Source: Celeribacter sp. HF31
Lineage (GTDB): Bacteria; Pseudomonadota; Alphaproteobacteria; Rhodobacterales; Rhodobacteraceae
Reading direction: 5' to 3'
Assembly: GCF_011806455.1 (NCBI RefSeq)
Contig: NZ_JAATOT010000005.1
Span: 302,655 to 366,654, forward strand
DNA: 64,000 bases
Shown here in pieces: positions 1-6,921 of the stretch. The first letter of the stretch is position 1; each line of letters opens with the position of its first letter. The notes under the pieces were generated by a model. It was not told the DNA's origin. It saw only the letters and a list, made by a program, of their open reading frames with translations, and searched no databases. A program made the position numbers and the translations under genes.

Positions 1-312
1 ACGTTGCACATCGCCTTTGGCATCGGGGATCGTCTTGCCGTGCTCGCGCGACAGGCACTCGGCCAAGGCGTCCATGTTCTCGTTGATCAACTGACCGAAT
101 TTCATGAACACACGGGCGCGGCGCTGCGGGTTCACCTTGGCCCATTCTTTTTGGGCGACAGCGGCTTTCTCGACCGCATCGGCCAGCTCGGCGGGTGTGG
201 CGAGCGGCACTTTGGCGATGACTTCGCCGGTGGCCGGGTTGCGCACTTCGGAGAAACGGCCGGATGTGCCAGCGACATAGGCGCCGTTGATGAAATGTTT
301 GAGCTCTTGCAT
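1..312 (-). CDS. mmsA: Methylmalonate-semialdehyde dehydrogenase (CoA-acylating), N-terminal part
   Basis: Reads leftward and runs off the left edge, so only the first 104 residues are present. It begins MQELKHFINGAYV and continues with the aldehyde dehydrogenase N-terminal pattern (RNPATGEVIAKVP near residues 24-36 and REHGKTIPDAKGD near 90-102), which is closest to the MmsA subgroup. Known family role: NAD-dependent, CoA-dependent oxidation of methylmalonate or malonate semialdehyde to propionyl- or acetyl-CoA in valine and inositol catabolism. The catalytic cysteine would lie outside the window. The ATG is preceded by GGAGG at a good distance. A LysR gene starts divergently 159 bp away and is the likely regulator (inference). 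Confidence 0.85.
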   Translation of the reverse strand, partial: MQELKHFINGAYVAGTSGRFSEVRNPATGEVIAKVPLATPAELADAVEKAAVAQKEWAKVNPQRRARVFMKFGQLINENMDALAECLSREHGKTIPDAKGDVQR

Positions 313-388
313 GGAAACCTCCTGATCGTTGAGGGCAAGTTTAACTTTGCGTTTTTGTCTCTAAAAGAGAGAAGATTTCAAAAACATT

Positions 389-402
389 TTGCATTTTCGC
401 AA
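389..402. promoter_or_regulatory. Candidate operator between mmsA and its divergent LysR gene
   Basis: A short inverted repeat, TTGC-N6-GCAA, sits in the AT-rich middle of the 159-bp divergent gap. It roughly fits the T-N11-A dyads bound by LysR regulators. A second small dyad, TCTCT-aaa-AGAGA, lies at 357-369. Placement suggests regulation of both genes; binding is inferred. Confidence 0.35.
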
Positions 403-471
403 TGATGGAGCTTTGTTGAACTGCAATTGCGCAGGGTGCGGATCACATCAAAAACGGACGAGGCGAAGGCG

Positions 472-1365
472 ATGAATTGGGATGATTTGCGGGTGTTTCT
501 GGCGGTGGCGCGCACGGAAAGCCTGTCGGGGGCTGGGCGACAATTAAAGATCGACCCGGCCACGGTGGGGCGGCGCATCGCGCGGCTCGAAGAGGGGCTG
601 GGCGCGCCCCTGTTTGCGAAATCCCCGCAGGGCTATGAGCTGACGCGGGATGGCGGGCGGCTTTTGGCCCATGCGGAGGCGGCGGAACAGGCGGTGTCCC
701 TGGGGCTCGATGACCTGACCGGTGATGGCGACGAACAGCTCAAGGGCGCGATCCGAATCGGTGCGCCGGATGGCTGTGCAAACTATGTGCTGCCGCGCGT
801 CGTGGCGCGAATCGCCGAGGAGCACCCGGAGCTTGAGGTGCAGATCATCGCGCAGCCGCGGCTTTTCAGCCTGTCGAAACGCGAGGTCGATCTTTATGTC
901 AGCGTGTCTCCACCAACCTCGGGGCGTTTGCTGGTGCAGAAGATCACGGACTATCACCTCTCGCTTGCGGGCATGCGCTGGTATCTGCGCCAGCACGAGG
1001 ACATCGTGACGCGAGAGGATCTGAAACGGCACAAATTGGTCGGCTATGTGCCCGATCTGATTTTCGACAAGGAACTCGACTATCTTGAGGAAATCGGCGC
1101 CAGCGAGGCCGATTATACGTCGAATTCCGTCTCTGTGCAGCTCAACATGATCCGCGCGGGGCTGGGCGTAGGGGTCGTGCACGACTTTTGCCTGCCCTAT
1201 GTGAACCGCATGGTGCGGGTGCTGCCCGACGAAGTGCGGCTCAAACGCGCCTTCTATCTGGTGCGCCACGCAGATGACCGCAAAGTCGAACGCCTGTCGC
1301 GGTTTTCCGAGGTTTTGTGCCAAAGCATGCGTGAGGTGGTCGAACAACTTGAACGCGAAGCTTGA
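472..1365 (+). CDS. LysR-family transcriptional regulator
   Basis: A 297-residue protein beginning MNWDDLRVFLAVARTESL. The N-terminal winged helix-turn-helix covers roughly residues 1-60 (GRQLKIDPATVGRRIARLE is the recognition region). The rest is the LysR substrate-binding domain. The frame is open further upstream from a TTG at 427, but MNWDD is the family's normal start, so ATG 472 is chosen. The gene is divergent from mmsA across a 159-bp gap, the usual arrangement for a LysR protein that controls its neighbour. The substrate and effector are not readable from the sequence. Confidence 0.88.
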   Translation: MNWDDLRVFLAVARTESLSGAGRQLKIDPATVGRRIARLEEGLGAPLFAKSPQGYELTRDGGRLLAHAEAAEQAVSLGLDDLTGDGDEQLKGAIRIGAPDGCANYVLPRVVARIAEEHPELEVQIIAQPRLFSLSKREVDLYVSVSPPTSGRLLVQKITDYHLSLAGMRWYLRQHEDIVTREDLKRHKLVGYVPDLIFDKELDYLEEIGASEADYTSNSVSVQLNMIRAGLGVGVVHDFCLPYVNRMVRVLPDEVRLKRAFYLVRHADDRKVERLSRFSEVLCQSMREVVEQLEREA

Positions 1366-1450
1366 CAGAGTGTCGCAGGCAGTGAACGCTAACATCAGGG
1401 AGACACAGGAAAAACGCGCGCGAGCGCATCAGATATTTTAGGGAGGACAC

Positions 1451-1885
1451 ATGATCGTAGGTCAGATTCTGAAAGCGAAAGATATTGACGAGACCATCAC
1501 CATTCGGCCGGACATGACGGTGGGCGAGGCGGCGAAGCTTTTGTCGAGCCGCAAGATCGGCGCGGTGATCGTCGCGACGGATCCGAAGCATCCGGAGGGC
1601 ATCTTGTCCGAACGCGACATCGTGCGCGAGCTGGGCAAGACCGGCAGCGAGGTTTTGGCCCATAAGGTGTCGGATTTCATGACGCGGAAACTTGTGTCCT
1701 GCCGCCCCGACGATACGGCGCTGGCCGTGTTGGAGCGGATGAGCACCGGCCGGTTCCGCCACATGCCGGTGATGAGCGATGGCGAAATGATCGGCCTCGT
1801 GTCCATCGGCGATGTGGTCAAGGCGCGGCTTGAACAGTTGGCGATGGAGAACAAATCGCTCGAAGGCATGATCATGGGGCATTAA
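1451..1885 (+). CDS. CBS-domain protein
   Basis: A 144-residue cytoplasmic protein made almost entirely of two CBS repeats, about residues 8-65 and 75-132 (GILSERDIVREL closes the first and GLVSIGDVVKARL the second). Paired CBS domains form a Bateman module that usually binds adenine nucleotides or S-adenosylmethionine. There is no attached catalytic domain, so it is probably a stand-alone sensor or regulator. The start has a strong GGGAGG ribosome site. It is followed after 145 bp by coaD in the same direction, with a small GGGGCG/CGCCCC hairpin at about 1938-1953 between them. The partner is unknown. Confidence 0.85.
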   Translation: MIVGQILKAKDIDETITIRPDMTVGEAAKLLSSRKIGAVIVATDPKHPEGILSERDIVRELGKTGSEVLAHKVSDFMTRKLVSCRPDDTALAVLERMSTGRFRHMPVMSDGEMIGLVSIGDVVKARLEQLAMENKSLEGMIMGH

Positions 1886-2030
1886 GGCCCTGAGTGTCAT
1901 GAGAATTGCCTGGGTTGCAAAGAAATTTTGACATGTAACGGGGCGTTCGCGCCCCAATACGCCCCAAGCCTCTTGATTTCGCACCTGCAATATTGTTGCG
2001 TGCGCAGAAGGAAGAGGAGGAGACCACCCC

Positions 2031-2525
2031 ATGCGTATCGGTTTGTACCCCGGCACATTCGACCCGGTGACCCACGGCCATGGCGACATCATTCGCCGGG
2101 CCTGTGCCCTCGTGGATCGTTTGGTGATCGGCGTGGCGATCAACCGCGACAAGGGGCCTTTGTTCAGCCTCGAAGAACGCGTCGAGATGTTGACCGAGTA
2201 CACGGCGGAGCTTTCTGCGGACACCGGCTGTGAGATCGTTGTGCACCCCTTCGAGAACCTTTTGATCCAATGCGCGCGCGATGTGAATGCAAAGGTCATC
2301 ATTCGCGGCCTGCGCGCCGTGGCTGATTTCGAGTATGAATATCAGATGGTTGGCATGAACCGGGCGCTTGATAGCAAGATCGAGACGGTGTTCCTCATGG
2401 CCGATGCCCGGCATCAGGCGATTGCCTCGAAACTGGTGAAGGAGATCGCGCGTCTCGATGGCGACATCTCGAAATTCGTCGCCCCCGAGGTCGAAGCGCG
2501 GCTTTTGGCCAAGTTCAAAGCCTGA
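2031..2525 (+). CDS. coaD: Phosphopantetheine adenylyltransferase
   Basis: A 164-residue enzyme that transfers AMP from ATP to 4'-phosphopantetheine, giving dephospho-CoA in the fourth step of CoA synthesis. The nucleotidyltransferase signature GTFDPVTHGH is at residues 8-17, with the T/HxGH nucleotide motif inside it. The conserved IIRGLRAVADFEYEYQM block and the C-terminal SKLVKEIARLDGDI segment are also present. Length is normal for bacterial CoaD. The start has GAGGAGG upstream and a strong terminator follows the stop, so the gene probably forms a short unit of its own. Confidence 0.96.
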   Translation: MRIGLYPGTFDPVTHGHGDIIRRACALVDRLVIGVAINRDKGPLFSLEERVEMLTEYTAELSADTGCEIVVHPFENLLIQCARDVNAKVIIRGLRAVADFEYEYQMVGMNRALDSKIETVFLMADARHQAIASKLVKEIARLDGDISKFVAPEVEARLLAKFKA

Positions 2526-2547
2526 AGTTATCAAACGCAAGACATGG

Positions 2548-2584
2548 AAACGCCCCGCAGGAGGAGGACTGCGGGGCGTTTTTC
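2548..2584 (+). terminator. Rho-independent terminator of coaD
   Basis: Perfect 12-bp stem (AACGCCCCGCAG paired with CTGCGGGGCGTT), 8-nt loop, then a run of T. It starts 23 bp after the coaD stop and may also work for the leftward DUF1127 gene. Confidence 0.9.
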
Positions 2585-2602
2585 GTGCGTGATGTCTATG
2601 TC

Positions 2603-2761
2603 TTATCCGTAGATCGCGTCATGCGCCATCTGGCGGGCACGGTTTGCGTCGATGTTCAGGTCGGCTTTGACCTTATCGGAAAGGCCGTCGAGTTCGGCGA
2701 GGGTGCGGCGATAGGCGGCCCGTTTGCGGGCGGCGGAGGCGAGGGAGGTGAGCGTTTTCAT
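2603..2761 (-). CDS. Small DUF1127-family protein
   Basis: A 52-residue ORF beginning MKTLTSLASAARKRAAYRRT and ending MAHDAIYG. The pattern is a basic N-terminal segment with YRRTLAELDGLSD followed by an acidic/hydrophobic tail with NRARQMAHDA. This matches DUF1127 proteins, which are abundant in Rhodobacteraceae; some are small RNA-linked or RNA-binding proteins (known for Rhodobacter CcaF1). Function here is unproven. The coaD terminator lies just downstream in convergent arrangement, and a TAGCGCTA palindrome lies about 55 bp upstream of its start. Confidence 0.75.
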   Translation of the reverse strand: MKTLTSLASAARKRAAYRRTLAELDGLSDKVKADLNIDANRARQMAHDAIYG

Positions 2762-2815
2762 AATGCCGATCCTTTGGGTCCAGTTTTCGTTTTCTGACCC
2801 TTATATGCGCCCGAA

Positions 2816-2827
2816 ATAGCGCTAACA
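2816..2827. promoter_or_regulatory. TAGCGCTA palindrome upstream of the DUF1127 gene
   Basis: ATAGCGCTAACA, containing the perfect palindrome TAGCGCTA. It resembles a second copy upstream of gap at 4793-4804 and, from memory, the operator of the LacI-family central-carbon regulator CceR of Rhodobacter. The regulator assignment is inference. Confidence 0.4.
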
Positions 2828-2909
2828 CCAATGCCGGTTCGCCAAAATCGCTATGCGTTATGCGCATGGGTTTTAGGTAAGATGCATGTCTTCTGAAGCA
2901 GAAATTTGG

Positions 2910-3560
2910 TCAAAACGCCGGGATCACCCCGATTGCAACAAAGCCGTTGAGCACCGCATCCACGGCAACGGCGGCCAGCACCATGCCCATCACACGCGAT
3001 ACGATGGCCGCACCCGTATCGCCGATAACGCGCAGGATCGGTTGGGCCGCCATGAGGATCACGAGGGTGATCAAAAGCACGACGACCATGATCGTGGCCG
3101 TCATTGCCTGATGGGCGACGGAAAAGCGGTCGTTATCTGTGAGCATGACCACGGCGAGCATCGCACCGGGGGAGGCGATGGAGGGCATGGCGAGCGGAAA
3201 GACGGAGACGCGACGGGCCTGGACCTGTTGGTCGCTGCGGGGCTTTTCGACTTGAGCGGTTTCATGAGACGGTTTGCCGTCGCCGAAGATCATCGTGAGC
3301 GCGAAGAGGAACAGAACCAATCCGCCTGCGATCTGGAAAGACGGCAGGCCGAGGCCCAGAGCGTCCAGAACCACCTGACCCAACAAGATGAAGGCCAGGA
3401 GAATCACGAAGGCGATCACCACCGCGCGCGCGGCGGCCATACGCGCCAGACGCGGCGCGAGACCGGCGGTGGCGGCGATGAAGACGGGCAGGGTGCCAAT
3501 CGGGTCGATGACAACCCAAAGCGTGATGAATTCGCTGAGAATGGTGGAAAAGCTGGGCAT
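2910..3560 (-). CDS. MarC-family integral membrane protein
   Basis: A 216-residue inner-membrane protein of the MarC (UPF0056) family. The N-terminal WVVIDPIGTLPVFIAAT motif near residues 15-31 is the family hallmark. There are about six membrane segments, with a hydrophilic loop near residues 95-120 (GDGKPSHETAQVEKPRS) and the conserved PLAMPSIASPGAM stretch after it. Length is normal. Despite the historical name 'multiple antibiotic resistance', the transported substrate is unknown. It is a single gene reading toward the DUF1127 gene. Confidence 0.88.
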   Translation of the reverse strand: MPSFSTILSEFITLWVVIDPIGTLPVFIAATAGLAPRLARMAAARAVVIAFVILLAFILLGQVVLDALGLGLPSFQIAGGLVLFLFALTMIFGDGKPSHETAQVEKPRSDQQVQARRVSVFPLAMPSIASPGAMLAVVMLTDNDRFSVAHQAMTATIMVVVLLITLVILMAAQPILRVIGDTGAAIVSRVMGMVLAAVAVDAVLNGFVAIGVIPAF

Positions 3561-3614
3561 ATAAGACTCGCGGATGTTTGTCCCTCACATAGCATTGCCC
3601 AGACCCCGAACAAC

Positions 3615-3648
3615 AAGAAAACGCCCCGGATCACTCCGGGGCGTCTCC
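3615..3648 (-). terminator. Terminator of the first GAPDH gene
   Basis: On the minus strand, the stem GACGCCCCGG / CCGGGGCGTT with a short loop is followed by TTTTCTT. It lies about 35 bp after the stop codon. Confidence 0.85.
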
Positions 3649-3681
3649 TTCTCCCGTTCGCGCGGGATAACTTATGCGTTT

Positions 3682-4683
3682 TTAGAGGAACTTGCTCATG
3701 GCGACCGCGGTGTCGGCCATACGGTTCGAGAAGCCCCATTCGTTGTCATACCAGGTCAGAATGCGGCACATGGTGCCTTCCATGACCTTGGTCTGATCTG
3801 TGTGGAAGATCGAGCTGTGCGGATCGTGGTTGAAATCCGAGGACACCAGTTTGCGGTCGGTGAAGCCGAGGATGCCTTTGAGCGGACCGTTTGCGGCAGC
3901 ACGGATTTTGTCGTTGATCTCTTCGACAGAGGTCTCGCGGGCGGCCTCGAAGGTCAGGTCGACGACCGACACATTCGGGGTCGGCACGCGGATCGCCACG
4001 CCGTCGAGCTTGCCAGCCAATTCCGGCAGCACCAGTCCCACGGCTTTCGCAGCACCCGTAGAGGTCGGGATCATCGACAGGGCGGCGGCGCGGGCGCGAT
4101 ACAGGTCTTTGTGCATCGTGTCGAGCGTCGGCTGGTCGCCGGTGTAGCTGTGGATCGTGGTCATGAAGCCTTTGACGATGCCGATCTCGTCGTTCAGCAC
4201 TTTGACGACCGGCGAGAGGCAGTTCGTGGTGCAGGACGCGTTGGAGACCACGAGGTCTTCGGCGGTCAGCACGTCGTCGTTCACACCGTAAACCACGGTC
4301 TTGTCAGCGCCTGCGGAAGGCGCAGAAACCAGCACGCGGGAGGCGCCGTTCTCGAGGTGGATCGCGGCTTTGTCGCGGGCGGTGAAGATGCCGGTGCATT
4401 CCATCACCACGTCGATATGCGACCACGGCAGTTCGGCCGGGTTGCGGATCGCGGTCACGGCAATCGGGCCACGGCCCACGTCGATGGTGTCTTCGGTAAA
4501 TTTGACCTCGACCGGGAAACGGCCATGGACAGAATCGAACTGCAACAGGTGGGCGTTGGTTTCCACCGGACCCAGATCGTTGATCGCCACCACCTCGACA
4601 TCGGTCCGACCCGATTCGATGATGGCGCGCAACACGTTACGCCCGATACGCCCAAATCCATTGATTGCAACTTTCACGGCCAT
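3682..4683 (-). CDS. gap: Glyceraldehyde-3-phosphate dehydrogenase, NAD-type coenzyme site
   Basis: A 333-residue enzyme of glycolysis and gluconeogenesis. The Rossmann start INGFGRIGRNVLRA covers residues 7-20, the catalytic cysteine is Cys151 in SNASCTTNC, and the base is His178. Position 36 (Asp, in AINDLG) is the acidic residue that selects NAD over NADP, so this copy looks NAD-dependent (inference from the family). A second paralogue lies about 470 bp upstream in the same direction and differs at exactly this position. The start ATG is preceded by AAGGAGG. A TTAGCGCTA palindrome sits about 110 bp upstream. Confidence 0.97.
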   Translation of the reverse strand: MAVKVAINGFGRIGRNVLRAIIESGRTDVEVVAINDLGPVETNAHLLQFDSVHGRFPVEVKFTEDTIDVGRGPIAVTAIRNPAELPWSHIDVVMECTGIFTARDKAAIHLENGASRVLVSAPSAGADKTVVYGVNDDVLTAEDLVVSNASCTTNCLSPVVKVLNDEIGIVKGFMTTIHSYTGDQPTLDTMHKDLYRARAAALSMIPTSTGAAKAVGLVLPELAGKLDGVAIRVPTPNVSVVDLTFEAARETSVEEINDKIRAAANGPLKGILGFTDRKLVSSDFNHDPHSSIFHTDQTKVMEGTMCRILTWYDNEWGFSNRMADTAVAMSKFL

Positions 4684-4792
4684 GTCAGCACCTCCTTGAC
4701 GCGATGGCTATTGAGAGAACGGGGAGGGTGTTCTCTCTCTCATAATCTCCAAGGGCCGATTATGGGCCCTCAGATGGACATCTGCTCCACAC

Positions 4793-4804
4793 TGTTAGCG
4801 CTAT
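4793..4804. promoter_or_regulatory. TTAGCGCTA palindrome upstream of gap
   Basis: TGTTAGCGCTAT, nearly the same as the site at 2816-2827. It lies 110 bp upstream of a central-carbon gene, where a LacI-type carbon regulator such as CceR would be expected. The match to CceR is from memory. Confidence 0.45.
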
Positions 4805-4836
4805 CCGTGCGGAAGCGCCATGGGAAACCTAGAACT

Positions 4837-4980
4837 TTAGCGCCAGAACGCCAGCCAATGGATCAACCGCAGGATTTCGCGGGCCAAGAAGAGCGATGCC
4901 GCACCTCCATTGAGCCCTAAATCAAGGCCGAGCGCGATCAAGATCAAGATGGCAAGCCCGACGGCGATTGAGTTGGTCAT
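4837..4980 (-). CDS. Small single-span membrane protein between the gap genes
   Basis: A 47-residue ORF beginning MTNSIAVGLAILILIALGLD and ending with IHWLAFWR. It has one clear membrane segment (about residues 5-24), a glycine-rich turn, then an amphipathic segment FLAREILRLIHW. It lies between the two GAPDH genes in the same direction, so it could be co-transcribed with either. No function is known to me. Regular codon use and a compact hydrophobic plan suggest a real gene, but no ribosome site stands out. Confidence 0.6.
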   Translation of the reverse strand: MTNSIAVGLAILILIALGLDLGLNGGAASLFLAREILRLIHWLAFWR

Positions 4981-5047
4981 GTTCTACGCTTTTGTCTGTC
5001 TTGCAGGCACAATGCGTCAGAGGTGTGAAGAAAAAAAGGGGGCAGAT

Positions 5048-5086
5048 CAAAAAAAGCGGAAAAGGGCCCAAAGGTTGCCCTTTGGA
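5048..5086 (-). terminator. Terminator of the second GAPDH gene
   Basis: On the minus strand a perfect 7-bp stem (CCAAAGG / CCTTTGG) with a 4-nt loop is followed by CCCTTTTCCGC and a run of seven T. It lies about 70 bp after the gap2 stop. Confidence 0.75.
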
Positions 5087-5156
5087 CCTCAAAGTGGTGT
5101 TCAAAAAAGAGACAGGACGGAGGCTCCTCTTCCTCCGCCCCGTATTGGGCCAGCGC

Positions 5157-6155
5157 TTAAGACAGGCGGCCCATTGCGGCGGCAACATCGGCCATACGTG
5201 CCGAGAAGCCCCATTCGTTGTCGTACCAGGCGAGCACGCGCACAGTGCGGCCGACGACCTTGGTCTGATCGGGCGCAAAGATCGACGACTCGGTGGTGTG
5301 GTTGAAGTCGATGGAGACCTTCGGCTCCGGGTCATAGCCCAGAACGGCGCCCATGTGACCGGCGGCGGCTTCGCGCACGACCTCGTTCACGTCCTCGACG
5401 GTGACGTCTTTGGAGGCCTGGAAGGTCAGATCGACACAGGAGACGTTCGGCGTCGGCACGCGAATCGAGGTGCCGTCCAATTTGCCTTTGAGTTCCGGCA
5501 GCACGAGCCCCAGCGCTTTGGCGGCGCCCGTCGAGGTCGGGATCATCGCCATGGAGGCGGCGCGGGCGCGATAGAGGTCCTTGTGGCGGCGGTCATGGGT
5601 GGACTGGTCGCCGGTGTAGGAGTGGATCGTGGTCATGATGCCGCTCTCGATGCCGATGCCATCGTTCAGCACTTTCGCCAGCGGCGCGAGGCAGTTGGTG
5701 GTGCAGGACCCGTTGGAGATGATTTTGTCTTCGGCCAGAATATCGCGGTGGTTCACGCCAAAGACCACGGTGCGCGCCACATTGGTCGCAGGTGCGGAAA
5801 TCAGCACTTTTTTGGCACCATTGCGCAGGTGCACGGCGGATTTTTCACCATCGTTGAACTTGCCGGAGCATTCGAGCACGACATCGACGCCTTCCCAATC
5901 CAGCTCTTCGGGATTGTAGGTGGACATCACCTCGATCGGGCCCTGACCCAGATCCATGGTGTTGCCGGCGACTTTGACGGAGCCGTTGAAGCGGCCATGG
6001 ACCGAGTCGTATTTCAAAAGGTGCGCGTTGGTCTCGATGGGGCCGGTGGCGTTGATCTTGACCACTTCCACTTCGTTGAGCCCGGCTTCGGAAATATGCG
6101 CGAGAGTACAGCGTCCGATGCGGCCAAAGCCATTGATCCCGAGTTTGATGGTCAT
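5157..6155 (-). CDS. Glyceraldehyde-3-phosphate dehydrogenase paralogue with altered coenzyme site
   Basis: A 332-residue GAPDH with Cys151 (SNGSCTTNC) and His178 conserved, so it should be catalytically active. Residue 36 is Ala (KINATG) where the other copy has Asp, and residues 189-190 are Arg-Arg (STHDRRHKDL) where the other has Thr-Met. These are the positions known from engineered and natural GAPDHs to control NAD versus NADP use; losing the acid and gaining positive charge suggests NADP(H) use and an anabolic role (inference). The frame is open upstream, but MTIKLGINGF with GGAGA before it is the proper start. A 16-bp perfect palindrome lies 82 bp upstream. Confidence 0.95.
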   Translation of the reverse strand: MTIKLGINGFGRIGRCTLAHISEAGLNEVEVVKINATGPIETNAHLLKYDSVHGRFNGSVKVAGNTMDLGQGPIEVMSTYNPEELDWEGVDVVLECSGKFNDGEKSAVHLRNGAKKVLISAPATNVARTVVFGVNHRDILAEDKIISNGSCTTNCLAPLAKVLNDGIGIESGIMTTIHSYTGDQSTHDRRHKDLYRARAASMAMIPTSTGAAKALGLVLPELKGKLDGTSIRVPTPNVSCVDLTFQASKDVTVEDVNEVVREAAAGHMGAVLGYDPEPKVSIDFNHTTESSIFAPDQTKVVGRTVRVLAWYDNEWGFSARMADVAAAMGRLS

Positions 6156-6236
6156 GATGAATCTCCAAGCTGATCTGTTTGGCGTGGGTCTTTGGGGCCG
6201 GTATACAAAGGTGTGCTGTGCTGGAAAAGCATTTAA

Positions 6237-6252
6237 CGCCAACATGTTGGCG
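6237..6252. promoter_or_regulatory. 16-bp perfect palindrome upstream of the second gap gene
   Basis: CGCCAACATGTTGGCG reads the same on both strands and lies 82 bp upstream of the gap2 start. The surroundings are AT-rich, with ATTTAA next to it on the plus strand. It is a strong operator candidate for a dimeric repressor or activator; the protein is unknown. Confidence 0.55.
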
Positions 6253-6311
6253 CAAACATATTCGTTATCGCAAACATTGAGCATAAACCTGTGCGGCTGT
6301 TTGAACCTTGG

Positions 6312-6362
6312 GCGAGGGGCCAGCCCCTCGCGCTCCCCGGGATATTTCAGGACAAAAGAAGG
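6312..6362 (-). terminator. 3'-end hairpin plus recurring 3' motif after the flavin reductase remnant
   Basis: On the minus strand, a motif copy (6341-6362, core GAAATATCC) is followed by a perfect 9-bp hairpin, GCGAGGGGC / GCCCCTCGC (6312-6331). There is no clear T-run. The order, gene end then motif then hairpin, is the same as at several other gene ends in the window. Confidence 0.5.
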
Positions 6363-6478
6363 TGCAGCCGTTGGCGCCGGGCGCGCGACTCTATTTGCGC
6401 GTCGGTGCGGAGCGCCTGTGCGAAGGCTGTGCGAAGGCTGTGAGAAAGGTCCGCGCTTCAGTGCGGGTGTCAGGCATG

Positions 6479-6784
6479 TCAGAGAACGCCGCGACCTCTT
6501 CCGGGGACTGGCCAGTCGAGTGCATTCTTGAACCGGCCGGGCAGTGCGCGGGCATATTCCAGGACGCAGAGGATGAGACCGTCGGCGCGCGCGATGAGAT
6601 CGGCAAAGGCGGCGACAGACGCCGAGCGGGGATGTTCAAGGTCGGGCGAAAACACCGGAAGCGCGGCGATGCGGTCAAAGACCGTGATGAAGATCCCATG
6701 AGGGGCGACATCGGCGAGGCTACAAAGCAGGGCGGTGTTGGTGGAGGCGCGGCGGGCGCTGCCGGAGAGGGCGAGGATGTTCAT
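6479..6784 (-). pseudogene. Truncated NAD(P)H-dependent FMN reductase-like gene
   Basis: Encodes about 101 residues starting MNILALSGSARRASTNTALL, the typical N-terminal FMN-binding strand and loop of the NADPH-dependent FMN reductase family. It continues to EYARALPGRFKNALDW (near residues 76-91), which in the family precedes a C-terminal half of about 80 residues. Here the frame changes to PVPGRGRGVL and stops. I could not find the missing half in other frames, so the gene is probably a remnant. An 11-bp tandem repeat (gcgaaggctgt, 6420-6441) lies just past the end. A GTG six bases upstream is an alternative start. Confidence 0.6.
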
Positions 6785-6847
6785 GCGCACAGATCACGAC
6801 AGCGGCCTGTCTGGGTCAAGATCATCTGGGAAAGCCGCCATAAGAAA

Positions 6848-6878
6848 AGGAAAAAGCCCGCGCTGAGGCGGGCTTTTA
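6848..6878 (-). terminator. Terminator of transketolase
   Basis: Stem AAAAGCCCGC / GCGGGCTTTT of 10 bp with a 6-nt loop, flanked by T-rich sequence on the minus strand (TTTTTCCTTTTCTT). It lies about 45 bp after the tkt stop. Confidence 0.88.
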
Positions 6879-6921
6879 ATGTCTTTGTCCTTCGGATGTG
6901 GCCGGAGGAGGGTCTTTAGCG

